Below, piece after piece: positions 13,049 through 24,699 of a stretch of DNA of 64,000 bases. The stretch covers positions 9,504,589 to 9,568,588 of the forward strand of contig NC_063061.1 in assembly GCF_018812025.1 (NCBI RefSeq), in the 5' to 3' direction. The position numbers were made by a program, and so were the translations under genes. The stretch is from Megalobrama amblycephala (taxonomy: Eukaryota > Chordata > Actinopteri > Cypriniformes > Xenocyprididae). The number at the start of each line of letters is the position of its first letter. Position 1 is the first letter of the stretch. Below the pieces are notes generated by a model. The model worked only from the letters and a program-made list of their open reading frames with translations. It was not told the DNA's origin and did no database searches.

Positions 13049-13576
13049 GTTTATAGGGATTTTAAAAAGTAGCCTAATTAGTAATGAGTTGAATTACTTA
13101 TTGAGGAATTAAATTACTTTTTCAGACAGAGTAATTAGAAAGGTATTTTAAATACAACATTGATGATTAATTACTTTTTGAAGTAACTTACCCAACACTG
13201 GACGAGATTAAGCCAAAACAACAGTGGTCTTTGTAAGGTTAGCGTTATTCTCAATTGTAATCTAAATAATATAAATAATTATGGTAAGCTGCACGAACAC
13301 TCTGGATTCGCCGTGTTTGGTTTACGCAAAGTCATGAGCATCAATAGTAATGCAACATCCGCCATTGTTGATCATGTGTTTAGCACTGCCACACTAGCAT
13401 TGCTGGGAGAGATGAGATGTATACAGTGACGTAAGACCTGGCTCTGTGGTGGCTTTCTAGCCCGTGGAAAGGCAAACCGGTTCTCAGAAGGCTCGCCAGC
13501 CGAACCAACTCAGAACCGGCAAACGCACTAGCTCTGAACTAGCACCCAGTTCATGCTGGTGGAAAAGGAGTATCAG

Positions 13577-15774
13577 TGATCAGACCTTACTTGAGAATGT
13601 TCCAGTGCTGGGTTGGGAAAAAAAGTCACCAGGTAAGGGGAAAAGAACGGGGGGAAAGCCTATCCAGTTTGTAACCTAAAACAATTGCCATTTCCTATCA
13701 ATCGGAATTGGTGCATGTTTAAGACTTGTACCCAACTAACTTCTCCGATCAAACCTTTACTCGGGATTGACTCCATACATGGAGGAAAAAGTGAATTATT
13801 AAATTTTACAGCTCATTACTTGGGCAAAAGAGGAATCGACTCTGGAGGGGAAGAGGATTAGTGGTGAAATGAAGCCAGTGATATGTAGTGGGGGCCATTA
13901 TCTTGCCCAGTTATCTGGATGGCGCGATAAGTAAATAACCATTGCGGGAGTAACCTCCGGGGACGTAGAATCAAAAAGCACTCCGATTAGCATAATCTCT
14001 CTTGTCTTTCACAGAAGTCTCGCTCTCCCTCCCGTACACGTTCGGGGAAACTATGTTCTTTCGTAGGAAACTCTGTCAGGCAGAGATAGAAGTCGCCGCG
14101 CTGTTTTTTGCGAGCTTATGCAAGCAGAACTAACTGATATCTGCAAATATCAAAGGGGTATCTCTCGTATCGCTTTCAATTTGCAGCACTTTCATTTTTA
14201 ATTAGTGTTTTAAGCCGTATCTTCGGTGAAGAGAAGAGTTTGTAGAGTTTGACGATAATGTGGAGTAGTCATCCAACACTTACGGTTTTTAAGAAGATGA
14301 CACAAGAGTGGAAAGGGATGATTTACGTAGGAAGCCCTCGAGGCGAGTACCGCGTCTACAGGTTGGCCTACCTTTGCTTCCCGTATTAAAGTCACATAGC
14401 TGGAGGTTCTTAGTTGGTACTCAAGCCTCTGCCAAGGGATCACAAGTGCTGAGGAAAACATAAATGACCTCAGACTTTCACAACCGCCTTCGCTCTATAT
14501 ATAAATTTTAAAACGGAGTGCTGGAAAGCAGAAAAGGTTAGACAGGAAAAGGGTGAACACGTTGCGTTTCCTGCACCGGGCCTCAATCAGAGAGAATGGA
14601 CAGATTAGTGAATTGATTCTGCAGCCGTGTTTACCCAAGAGCGCAGAAATTTCCCTTCCCTCGCACCATGCTCTTATCTATATTATTCCAGTTTGTTTTT
14701 AACAAACAGCAGACTCGTAATAACCGTAGGGGCCACTGCTTGCTTTACGTTTGTGAATAAATGGCCATAAAGCATTTAATTTCAGACTTTTTAACAGTCC
14801 GTAATAAATATTTTCAGATAATAACTGAAGGTGAAGTTGGCTTTATGGCACTGTAAATTAGCTCCCAGTTTTATCAGCATATTCGCAAGCTGTTTAACTA
14901 GCACACAGATGTCATAATAACGTCCTGAAGAATAACCTTGTTGTTCCAGCGATTGCGCCGTAGCCCTATTACCCAGGGAGCTGTTACGCGCACACGCGCA
15001 CATCTTCCTCTCGTGAATCTTTAACTGTTTAGTGAGCGGCATGCACAGAGGACAGACGAATTGCCCGAGGCGTGACTGTCACACCAGCCATTATTCTCCC
15101 CTTGACTTCCATTCTCTCTCAGGCCTTCAGCTGCAGAGGTTTTCCCTCGTAATTCACCCACATTAGCCCTTCTAACTACAACCCCCCCGCCTCCCTCGGA
15201 TCCTGCGTCCAAATAAAAGGAGAATGAATGCACACCAATGGGGCGGCTATTCGGACGGACGATATTCTCATGCATGCCGCCCCGCCGTTTTTTGTGTCGC
15301 ATACTTGGGTCCAGTCAGTGAGAATGCCAATAGTCCGCCAGCATCGGGGGGGCTTAGTTAAGACTTCACATGTCTATGATTAATGAAAATAAAATGCAAC
15401 GGGGAGCGAAGTCGCCACCCCCATTCGCCCCCAGAAGGCTTAGGTTTGTGTGGAAGCAGCGGCGTGATAATTACTGATAAATCCGAGGTCTCAATGAAGC
15501 GCACTTTCCCTAATCTCACTGGAAACATCACAAAAGGTCCGGCTCTCTCGCTCTGACACTTGACAGTGCTGGTCTTTGCTCTAATTTCTGTTGGCCTGCG
15601 GCAGGCAGACAGCATCCATTGTCAGAAGCCACTCAGTGGCGAAAAGAATCAGGACGCATTTTTGGCCTGGCTAATTCCTATTGTGTGACTAGCACACGAT
15701 GACCTATGTCCATCTCCCTTTCAGAATATGTAGTCTAACATTGTCTCTTTTATCTTGAGTTGTTGCTGCTTACA
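13577..15774. other. Repeat-poor intronic block, candidate conserved non-coding sequence
   Basis: About 2.2 kb without recognisable transposon ends, one of the cleanest blocks in the window. It includes AT-rich homeodomain-type TAATTA/ATTAGT cores (about 14195-14215) and a CpG-bearing stretch at 14990-15290. Coding potential not supported. Enhancer role inferred only. Confidence 0.4.
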
Positions 15775-15909
15775 AAACCAGCTAAAAACCTGCATGTGTT
15801 TGGTTTTGGATGCTGGCCGCCAGGATAGGATGCTATCCTGGCTATCCTGGCGATAGGATATATCATAACCAAGACTACCCTGGTTGACCAGTTTTAGGTT
15901 TTGCTGGTG
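15775..15909. repeat. Short palindromic MITE-like repeat
   Basis: Runs from CCAGCTAAAAACC to TTTTGCTGGTGG with internal repeated GGATAGGATGCTATCCTGG units that can fold on themselves. Resembles small teleost CCAGCTAAAAC-type repeats. Confidence 0.5.
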
Positions 15910-16890
15910 GCATGCATGGCTATCTTTTAAACAGGGAATAAGCCAAAAAACTGTTTTGTCTGTTTATGACAACTTGATTTTTCAAATTTTTTTTATGATT
16001 GGTGCTCCCTAATCTTGAATTTCTGGTTACATCCCTGTAACCAGTGCGCCTCTTTCTCTCTTTTTTTCCCCTCACGAGATAAGATACGAGTTGACGTTTA
16101 TGTGTGATGATAACTACAAACACATTACATTTTATGCTTAAGTTTCCTCATTTTCCCCTTATATAATATAGAGTCCTTCTCCTTTAGGATAGGTGTGACT
16201 GTGTGAAAAATAGGTGGCATAAATCAGTGGTATTTTTTTAGACCAAGGCTGCTGTTTACACTTGCACACACACACTGAGACTCTTAAATCCCCAGGTTGT
16301 GTATATGCATGGGGAAGGTGGGGAGTGTCGCGCTGGTCAACATTTCTGGAGGATTATTTGATTAATGCTGAGGGCTGCAGTGTGTTTAGACAGGGTCATG
16401 ACCCCTGGGCATCCATTTAATCAAATCTCTCTTTTTCTCAGCTCACCCAGAGGAGGTCAAAACTAATACAGCCTCCCCTGTCTCCTTTTTTTCTCCCTTT
16501 CTCTCTTTCTCTTTACTACGTGCAGCTGGCTTCGAATGCATGAATGAGAGGTGTGCATGTGTAAGCAAGTGGTCTGACGAGAGACCAGGGGCGCAAGGAA
16601 ATTTGTGGTTGAGGGTTTGGAGTGTGCGCATTTGCTGACCTATGCTTTAGAGACTAAACTGACCCCAAAACAGCCAATTCTGACAAAACCATCCTCAAAG
16701 ACAAAAAAAATTATCCATAAATTAAAAAAAATAAATCTTAGTTATACTGCAAAAAATAGTTTTAAGAAGTCTACAGTATGTTCTCATTTATATACAGATT
16801 ATTACACTGCAAAATATATATGTATATTTTAATATATTTTAAAATGATTATATATATATATATATATAATTTTAAATATAATAAAATATA
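15910..16890. other. Unassigned intronic sequence, AT-rich toward the right
   Basis: No gene or clear repeat boundary. A TA-rich tract lies at 16815-16890. Confidence 0.35.
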
Positions 16891-17085
16891 CTATTTACTG
16901 GTATTTCATTGTGCTATTTTGTCATTTTTGCAGCTTGACAGCCTCAGTCCCCATTCACTTCCATTGTATAGAAAAGAGCAGCATGAACATTCTGTAAAAT
17001 TTCTCCTTTTTTGTTTTACGGAAGAGAAACATCCAGACAGGTTAAAACTAAATGAGGGTGAATATATGATAAATATAAAATATAA
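16891..17085 (+). repeat. Interspersed repeat fragment, copy 1
   Basis: Nearly identical to 19165-19350, including CATTTTTGCAGCTTGACAGCC, TCCCCATTCACTTCC and GAAACATCCAGACAGGTTAA. The downstream GGGTGAATATATGAT motif is part of a widespread teleost repeat. Confidence 0.7.
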
Positions 17086-17299
17086 TAAATTCAGTTTTAT
17101 ATATAAATAATTAATCAGCATTTTTCTTGTTTCCAATAAAATATCTGAACATGATGAAAAGGAGATAAATGTACTTCTGTAAATCTCACAAAATTTTGTT
17201 TATGCTTAAAACAGGGGAAACTAGTTGCCAAGAGTTATATTTAAAAAAAAAAAAAAAAAATCATCTTATGAAATTCTGCTCTTAAATATATTTATCTTG

Positions 17300-17494
17300 G
17301 GTAACACTTTATTTTAAGGTGACATAGTTACAAGTTACTACATGTATTTACAATAGTAATAACAGTAAATTATGCATAATTACAAGTAACCCTAAACCGA
17401 ACCCTATAGTAAGTACATGTAGTTCATTAATATTAATAGGAAATTATTTGAGTAATTACAATGTAACTACGTCACTTTAAAATAAATTGTAACC
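17300..17494. mobile_element. MITE with GGTAACACTTTATTTTAAGG termini
   Basis: Left end GGTAACACTTTATTTTAAGG; the complemented right end is GGTTACAATTTATTTTAAAG. This gives ~24-bp imperfect inverted repeats over a 195-bp element. Non-coding. Confidence 0.7.
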
Positions 17495-18584
17495 TTATCT
17501 TGTTTTGCTATGTAGATATTTAATTGAAAAACAATACCGATCAAGAAAATGTAGTATGAAAAAATGACAATGTAGCTAATGAAATGTGTGTACAGATATA
17601 TGTCCAGATATATTTGAACATTGCTACACTGTGTCTACAAAGTTGTGCGACTGTCACTGGCAGTGTACGTTTTTGTGTAAGTACAAAGTTTGTGAGTGTT
17701 TGTGTATAAGCCTCTCTTTATTTATCCAGTGTTAACTAATTATTTTGTGGCACGGCCCGCTATCACCCCCCCCCTCCCTCCAACACTCGTACCCAGCCAC
17801 CAGGGAGGCCCTGACCTCCGGAGAGAGCAGAAGCCCTTATTCAGCGCGATATTACTTAGTCCTTTATTCCTCCATTCCAATAGTGACACTTCAGCGCAAA
17901 ACTGCCTTTCTTCCTCCACTCCGCTCACCTCTTTGAATACATTAGCCCCTGAGAAAAAATACACGCTAACAATCCTTTGTTAATGATATGCTTATTTACC
18001 TGCTGCTGTCTGAAGTCGACACTCCATCCACTCTCACCTTACCTCTGCTTGCTGCTGAAGTCATCATAATTTTTAAGCAATAGTGCAATATTAACATTTC
18101 CCCTGACTTTCTCCTCTATGCGTTCCGCTTTCCTTTTTTTCCCCACTTTGAACAAGCCAATTACCCTGTTGGCCCGAGCCAATTACACAGTATTTGTTCA
18201 GGAGTTTTCAATAATACTCTCTCTGTCTCTCTCTCTCTGTGTCTCTCTCACTCGAAAGGTTTTCAAAAGGTTTGAGCTGTAATTGCCAACCATTGATCAG
18301 CATAAACTACAGGCTAAATGGAGTGTAGTTGTGTTCGGGGGGGTCTGACATGACGCGGGTCTCTATGGTAATGGCGTCAGCATAAAACTGAAATAATTGC
18401 CTTGTTTGAATTACATGCATCTTGTAGTCTTTGCTTTTTAATTAAATCTTTACACCGACGTTATGAACATAAATCTTTAAAAGCTGCAATTTAATGGCAC
18501 CTGCACAATGCTACAAGATTTCTAAAAATAGCACACATCTCAGCATTTAAGTGTTTCTGTAAAAACATTTATGAAACTAACATC
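17495..18584. other. Repeat-poor intronic block, candidate conserved non-coding sequence
   Basis: Balanced sequence with a C-rich patch (17766-17790) and a (CT)n-like patch at about 18217-18250. No coding signatures. Candidate enhancer by texture only. Confidence 0.35.
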
Positions 18585-18588
18585 TTAA

Positions 18589-19103
18589 AGGGTTAATACA
18601 CCCAGAAATGAGAATTATCCCTTAATTTACTCACCCTCAAGCCACCCTAGGTGTATATGACTTTCTTTTTTCTGTCACACACAATTGGAGTTATATTCAA
18701 AAATATTCTGGTTCTTCCAAGCTTTATAATGGGAGCGAATAGTAACAGATATTTTGAAGCCCAAAAAAACATCCATCAATCATAAAAGTAATCCATATGG
18801 CTCCAAGGGGTTAATAAATGCCTTCTGAAGCAAAGCGATGGATTTTAGTAAGAAAAATATCCATATTTATAACTTTATAGACTATAAGATGTAGGAGTAG
18901 CATAGTTTTACTTTTATGATGGATGGATGTGCTTTTTTTGGGGCTTCAAAATATTGTTTACTATTCATTACCATTATAAACCTTAAAAAAGCCAGAATAT
19001 TTTTTTTTTTTACTATACCTTTGATTGTGTTTGTCTGAAAGAAGATAGTCATATACACCTAGTAAATTATGGGATAATTTTCTTTTTTGGGTGAACTAAC
19101 TCT
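18589..19103. mobile_element. TTAA-flanked non-autonomous DNA transposon, 515 bp
   Basis: TTAA at 18585-18588 and 19104-19107. Ends AGGGTTAATACACCCA and, complemented, AGAGTTAGTTCACCCA. The two halves are largely complementary (for example GTATATGACTTTC near 18653 and ATAGTCATATACACC near 19046), so the element can fold into a long hairpin. This is the teleost gggtgaac/ttaa class. Confidence 0.75.
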
Positions 19104-19164
19104 TTAAATTTTGGTCTGGTCAGAAAAGCTATCATATAAACTTATAGCGTACAGTTTATATAGA

Positions 19165-19350
19165 CTATTTACTGATATTTCATTGTGCCATTTTGTCATT
19201 TTTGCAGCTTGACAGCCTTGAAGTCCCCATTCACTTCCATTGTATAGAAAAGAGCAGCATGGACATTCTGTAAAATTTCTCCTTTTTTGTTTTACGGAAC
19301 AGAAACATCCAGACAGGTTAAAACTAAATGTGGGTGAATATATGATAAAT
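19165..19350 (+). repeat. Interspersed repeat fragment, copy 2
   Basis: Second copy of the 16891-17085 sequence with a few substitutions. A short tail of the same family (AACTAAATGAGGGTGAATATA) recurs at about 20036-20056. Confidence 0.7.
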
Positions 19351-19439
19351 TCACCCGAAAGTCAAAGTCCTTTCAACTAGTAACGTGTCCTTTGTAATAT
19401 AATGGCTGTTATAGCGGGAGACCATTAAAAGATCAGCCA

Positions 19440-19690
19440 ACGTGTGTTTGTGTGCACGACACACACAGACACACACACAGGGGGAATAAGAGAGATGTCC
19501 AGGCTGCTTGACTACATTTATTAAGGGTGCAGGTGCAAGTCTGTCTCACTTTCAATCTCACACACACACACACACGGCTCCATCCACACCGACCCGCACA
19601 GCCCTGGGGTACGGTGGGTCACGGCTATGAGTGACATGGCTGAGACTGAGGGACGCACACACACACATACATACACACACTTGTGTCTTG
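19440..19690. repeat. Cluster of short CA/GT microsatellite patches
   Basis: Short (CA)n runs at about 19458-19482, 19560-19575 and 19655-19680, separated by unique sequence. Confidence 0.6.
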
Positions 19691-20166
19691 ACTCCAGATT
19701 AAATTCCTTTAAACGTGGGAGGTGGACTATACACATGACCCTTATTTAATTAAAAATCACAGGAGTGGCCCAAAAGAGAGAATCCTTCATTTTGTGCACA
19801 CAGTACAGCAACAAGAAACAATAGAGAAATTCACCATGAGGGAGTGAAAAAAAAAAATTAAAAAACAACTCGCTCTATTTGAGAAGCACATTTAAACTTA
19901 GAAATGTTCAATTTGAATGGGGAACAGTTTAGCATGTTATTTGTTACATATTTCCATACAGTATTATTGTGTCAATCAAAATGTAATTAATTGACAAACC
20001 ATAGTGAATTAAAATCATCCGTAGACAGGTTTGAAACTAAATGAGGGTGAATATACTGTATGATGAAAGAGTAAAACTAGCGATGTTGAAAACTATTTTA
20101 AGGACTTACAAACGTACAAATAAAAAAAAAAGTTGTTTGGTTATTTATTTTACAGAAAGTACTGTA

Positions 20167-20169
<3 letters not shown>

Positions 20170-20238
<69 letters not shown>
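20170..20238. repeat. (AT)n microsatellite
   Basis: Uninterrupted alternating AT for about 68 bases. Confidence 0.95.
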
Positions 20239-20244
<6 letters not shown>

Positions 20245-20439
20245 ATTTGGGACCAAAAATTATTCACACACTTTGACCTGACCATGTTTTGCTTAAGTGT
20301 TTTCTGACATAATTAAGATTAATGTTTTCTGACACAGTTTAACTTTGAGATCTTGTCATATTTTATTACCATTTTTTTAAACTATATTGAATAAACTGTA
20401 TTAATGAATAAAATGTTCAAGGAATAAATTTTGGTTTGA

Positions 20440-20444
<5 letters not shown>

Positions 20445-20501
<57 letters not shown>

Positions 20502-20590
20502 ATATTATATTTTATATATAAATATAATATAATATATATATAATATAATATATATATATATAATACTATAATAATATATGTTATTGTAAT
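20445..20590. repeat. (AT)n microsatellite with degenerate TA-rich flank
   Basis: About 50 bases of pure AT followed by a degenerate TATAATAT-rich tract. Confidence 0.9.
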
Positions 20591-22640
20591 ATATAATTAT
20601 TTTGTAGCTAGGTATTGGAAAAATGTGCCTAAAGTGTGTTTGGTAAATTAGATTTCATAGGGAAAAAATTGTGACAACCGTCACAAATTCATGGATGTAA
20701 AAATAGATGTTTAAATGAACAGTCCATTTTTGTTCATAAGAACTGTACGGCCATTTAGGTTTCACTTAAGATTTATGAAATTGATAATGCTACATGGATA
20801 TTGTCTAACAAGCTCCAAAAATCTTATTCTATGATTCAATACAAGGTAATAAAAATGAAATAAATTCGCATGGTTTATTTATACAACAAGCAAAGCTTAA
20901 ATTAAGGTGTTCAGTCGACTTGACTCCAAGATTAAATACTTTAAAACAGACTTGCCAAACAAAGACTTTGATTACTTCTTTTTTAATCGAATCATTTCCT
21001 CCATCGCTGTCGTGCGCCATCACCAAACCCCACCGCACAAAGAGCTAAACCTCAAATGACAGATAGCTGTTTGTTTTTCATGCTGTTCTGCAGCACTTTA
21101 ATCACTTTTTCCGAGTCCTGCATTTTGTACCTCCCAAGCAGACAGGATGGGACAATTAATTAACTTTTATAACATTGAAACGAATAACAGGATGTTTTCA
21201 AACGCAGCACTGTTGGAGCAAAGAAAGGCTATTGTTTAAGAGCGCGATTGTTTAGCCACCAAACACAGATGACAAGAAATAGGTATATTTAAGCCAGAAG
21301 GAACGAATGCATCTAGCGAGCTCTTCTTTTTCCTAAGATCGATCAGAGACAAAGCTATGGGAAGGAACTGGGCTAATTTAGGTCCCTTAAGACAATTAAA
21401 CATTTGGTGTGCATTCAGCCGGACTAAATCTCGTACAGCCCTCTAATCAATTGTGCTAATGCTGCTTTAGAAAGACGAAAAGTGCATTTAAAACTAAAGA
21501 AAGGAAATAAAAATGATTTAAACGCACAGACACCGATGCACAGATGATCTAAATACAGTCAGAGAGCTTCGAACAAACCACGTGCCCGCTTAAACGCTCT
21601 TTAACCTCTGAACCCACACTTGACAAGAGCAGCAAAAGGACTCGCTCTCACACGCCAACAACAGCGGGTGATATTTTCACTTTCGTACTTCAAACACGAC
21701 GCATTAATTCCCTAATTGAGTCGCCCTCTCCATCCAACCGTCGCCGCTTCTTCTCCACGCTCCACGTTTTTCCTGCTTCGTTTTAATAAACTTCTTGTTG
21801 GGGCTGCCACGGCACACACAGATAGACAGTGTGATTTGGTGGCGTTGTTTAATTTGATTTGCTGTAATTAATTTGCCCCGTGCGCCGAGACACTCGGAGG
21901 CGTGCGTGTTTGTGGCTGCGCTTACGCGTGCTTGCGCGCGACCCGATAGCGGAGTGCATGAAATAAATCATTTCTGTCAGAGCCTACCACTCACTTTAAT
22001 TAAAAGCATGCCGCTCTATAGAAGACAATTACGCAGGCGATTGTGACAAAGAGGTGTATTAAGCCGGACCAAATGTCATAGCGTGCATTATCTGCTGCAG
22101 GAGGCCTGAGGGAAGAAATGCGATGCAGCACCTGTTTCTAAAAAAGGAGCGCTGTTTGCGGCCCTCTCAGGAACCCGAGTGTGTGTGAAGTGGACATTTC
22201 TCTTAACCCCTATCAATGGCACATTTTTCAGGCTGTGACATCATGACCTTGCCTGTGTCTCTTTCAGCATTCCTTACTGCGAGTCGCTCTGGCCGTGTGT
22301 TTCTAACACGGATCAGTGATGTGTGATTGTGGTTCTGTGGCGAGCGTGTCAGGGAGACGGCGTGTTTTTCACTTACCTGACCGTGAGGAACCCGGGAACG
22401 CGCAGGAACGTGGATCGCCACATGAGAAAAGAGAGAGAAACGGCAAGATGAGAATGCATAATGCACTATTGTTAAATTGAAGTTGAAATGTTAGAATACT
22501 TTACAGAACTGGCATTGACTTTAGTCCCAGAGGAGGGGCTGTACACCATTCGTGATCAATTGTGGTTTGATAATGTGTGTAATCGGTTTAATAGCACGCC
22601 ATTCCACATCAGAAACATGTTATTCGATTTACTGCAATTA
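20591..22640. other. Repeat-poor intronic block, candidate conserved non-coding sequence
   Basis: About 2 kb without mobile-element ends. CpG-containing sequence is concentrated at 21700-21960 (CGTGCGCCGAGAC, GCTTACGCGTGCTTGCGCGCG), and there are AT-rich TTAATTAAAAG/TAATTAATTTG motifs at 21865 and 21996. No coding support. Confidence 0.4.
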
Positions 22641-22659
22641 AGTGTTCAACAGTGACATA

Positions 22660-22990
22660 CACCAGGGACGTAACCAACACTGACATTGAGGGGGACAAGT
22701 TTCCCCAGTAATTAGAAATGCAAAAACTGTCCCCCCACCAATATATGAAATTCTTGCACTGTTCTGCTGTACGACATTATGCAGCGCTCTGGTATGTTTT
22801 TAGGATGACAAAAAGGTTTAAAAGTTACACTTTTAGTCTGGTCTGCCTCGGCGGTCTAACAGGGCTCGTCAATGTCAAAATGATTGTAATGGCCAATCAA
22901 ATCAAAGTGGGCGGGATTTACTGTTCACAAAAGCAGAGCATGAATTCCAGCTCGAAGCGTCAGTTTAAGATTGAAAGAGTGTGGTTAAAT
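22660..22990 (+). repeat. Interspersed repeat fragment
   Basis: Begins CAGGGACGTAACCAACACTG and continues with a GGGGGACAAGTTTCCCCAG segment and AATGGCCAATCAAATCAAAG. This texture suggests a decayed DNA element. Ends not defined and no coding signature recognised. Confidence 0.4.
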
Positions 22991-23003
22991 GTAAATAGTT
23001 AAT

Positions 23004-23358
23004 CATGATTAATCGTTTGCAAAAAAAAGGTCTGTGTTTACGTAATATATATATATATGTGTGTGTTCTGTGTATAATAATTATGTATATATAAATACAC
23101 ACACATACAGGTATAAAGTTTAGAAATATATGCATGTATTATAAATATATATATTTATATTTTATATTACATATAAACATAAATATTTTATATATAAATA
23201 TAAAATTGTTCTTAAATATATACATGAATGTGTGTGTATTTATATATACATAATTATTATACACAGAACACACACATATATATTACGTAAACACAGACTT
23301 TTATTTTGCAAACGATTAATCGCGATTAATCGTTTGCAAAATAAAAGTCTGTGTTTAC

Positions 23359-23425
<67 letters not shown>

Positions 23426-23707
23426 TCTGTGTATAATAATTATGTATATATAAATACACACACATACAGGTATAAAGTTTAGTAATATATGCATGTATTA
23501 TAAATATATATATATTTATATATATTTTATATTACATATAAACATAAATATTTTATAAATAAATATAAAATTTTTCTTAAATATATTCATGAATGTGTGT
23601 GTATTTATATATACATAATTATTATACACAGAACACACACATATATATTACGTAAACACAGACTTTTATTTTGCAAACGATTAATCGCGATTAATCGTTG
23701 CAGCCCT
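23004..23707. mobile_element. Two tandem palindromic elements joined at GATTAATCGCGATTAATCG
   Basis: Each unit (about 23004-23330 and 23316-23707) reads GATTAATCGTTTGCAAAA, GTCTGTGTTTACGTAAT and TATAATTATGTATATATAAA, and then the complement of the same blocks back to CGATTAATC. Each unit is therefore a near-perfect foldback. The right end TAATCGTTGCAGCCCT is a frequent teleost repeat terminus. Unit 2 contains an (AT)n expansion at 23361-23412. Confidence 0.8.
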
Positions 23708-24430
23708 AAAATAGTGAAACATTTAATACATCAGCTGTTTAGAAATGTTAAACGACCGACAGCAACGTCCAGTGACACATGCAAACTACTCAACGTTTTT
23801 CTCAACTATGGCTGTTTTCAATTGAAAATGTATGTGATTCATATAATTCCTAACTGAGTGTGACTAGACCAGAAACGTTTTACGTTTTTGACATATTAGG
23901 CATACAAATAAAAGTGCATCTGGGCATAATTTTAATGCAAATTAATGAAAATATTATTTGCAAATAGTTTAAAGTGATTATTTCTCAACTAGAATTAGAT
24001 CTAGAATTTCCTTCACTGTTCTATTTCTTTATGCTTTATAAAAAATTGGCAACCCCCAATGTTCAAGACATGGTTATGGTCTTGACAAGTCAGCACAAAA
24101 CACCCATTTAACTTTCGTAATCTAATGTATTTCAAGATATTCAATGAGAAAATGTAGTGATTTTCAGTTGCATTTACTGTATTTATTCATTTAGCAGATG
24201 CTTTTATCCTTTGAATAACTGACTGGATTGTGAATAGTTATTTGGATATTGGATAGCATTAAGTGACATCAGTTGAAAAGTCCCTTCAGATGCGGAGAAA
24301 GTTATTATATTTTCATAATTCTTTTTTTTTATTATAATTATGTGCACCCAAAAAACAGGAGCATGCATTAATAGCAATAAAAAAATAACTGTAAAAATAC
24401 AAAACAAATTTACAAAGTAAAATATCGTTT
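23708..24430. other. Unassigned intronic sequence
   Basis: No recognised feature. Confidence 0.35.
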
Positions 24431-24439
24431 TCCATTGAA

Positions 24440-24646
24440 AAACAATGCATTCTGGGTAATATTTGTCATTTTAAGAAATGAGGCCTATAGGCTACATTCT
24501 CAAAAACGACATATGATATTATCCAGAATGCATTGTAATATACAGTTGTAATATACTGTAAAAATAATGCATTCTGGGTAATATTTGTCATTTTCCAAAA
24601 ATTTTCTCGAAAACGACAAGTAATATTACCCAGAATGCATTGTTTT
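24440..24646. repeat. Double inverted repeat of an AATGCATTCTGGGTAATATT motif
   Basis: The motif occurs forward at about 24442 and 24566 and reversed at about 24508-24536 and 24614-24644. This gives two adjacent hairpins of the same stem sequence. Non-coding; probably a foldback element. Confidence 0.8.
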
Positions 24647-24699
24647 ACGATATATTACTGTCGAAAAGTGAGAGCTCGTTAATTTTTTGACATGAAAAT

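Larger units (their letters stand above)
11037..13200. mobile_element. hAT-type element with 8-bp target duplication GACGAGAT
   Basis: Terminal inverted repeats CAGTGTTGGGT / ACCCAACACTG, flanked by a perfect 8-bp duplication GACGAGAT (11029-11036 and 13201-13208), as expected of hAT transposition. About 2.16 kb including a nested insertion at 12132-13048. No intact transposase frame is visible. It sits inside the 9711-13576 element. Confidence 0.88.
9711..13576. mobile_element. Outer DNA transposon split by nested insertions (~3.9 kb)
   Basis: Left end ATACCCCTTTTCCACCA and right end, complemented, ATACTCCTTTTCCACCA form terminal inverted repeats. Subterminal sequence rich in GAACC/GGTTC motifs occurs at both ends (9740-9840 and 13480-13560). 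Removing the inserted elements at 9849-10913 and 11037-13200 leaves roughly 0.6 kb. No clean target duplication is visible, so it is probably old. Confidence 0.65.

Noticed and set aside
14791..15615. Series of 83-93 codon minus-strand frames
   Set aside because: Length within chance expectation for this composition; no shared domain or splice-linked continuity.
20041..20307. Open frame with a poly-(Tyr-Ile) stretch
   Set aside because: Translation of an (AT)n microsatellite; the same applies near 23232-23494 and 35624-35842.
22203..22466. 87-codon Arg/His-rich minus-strand frame in a CpG-rich stretch
   Set aside because: No recognised domain; likely chance in GC-richer sequence.
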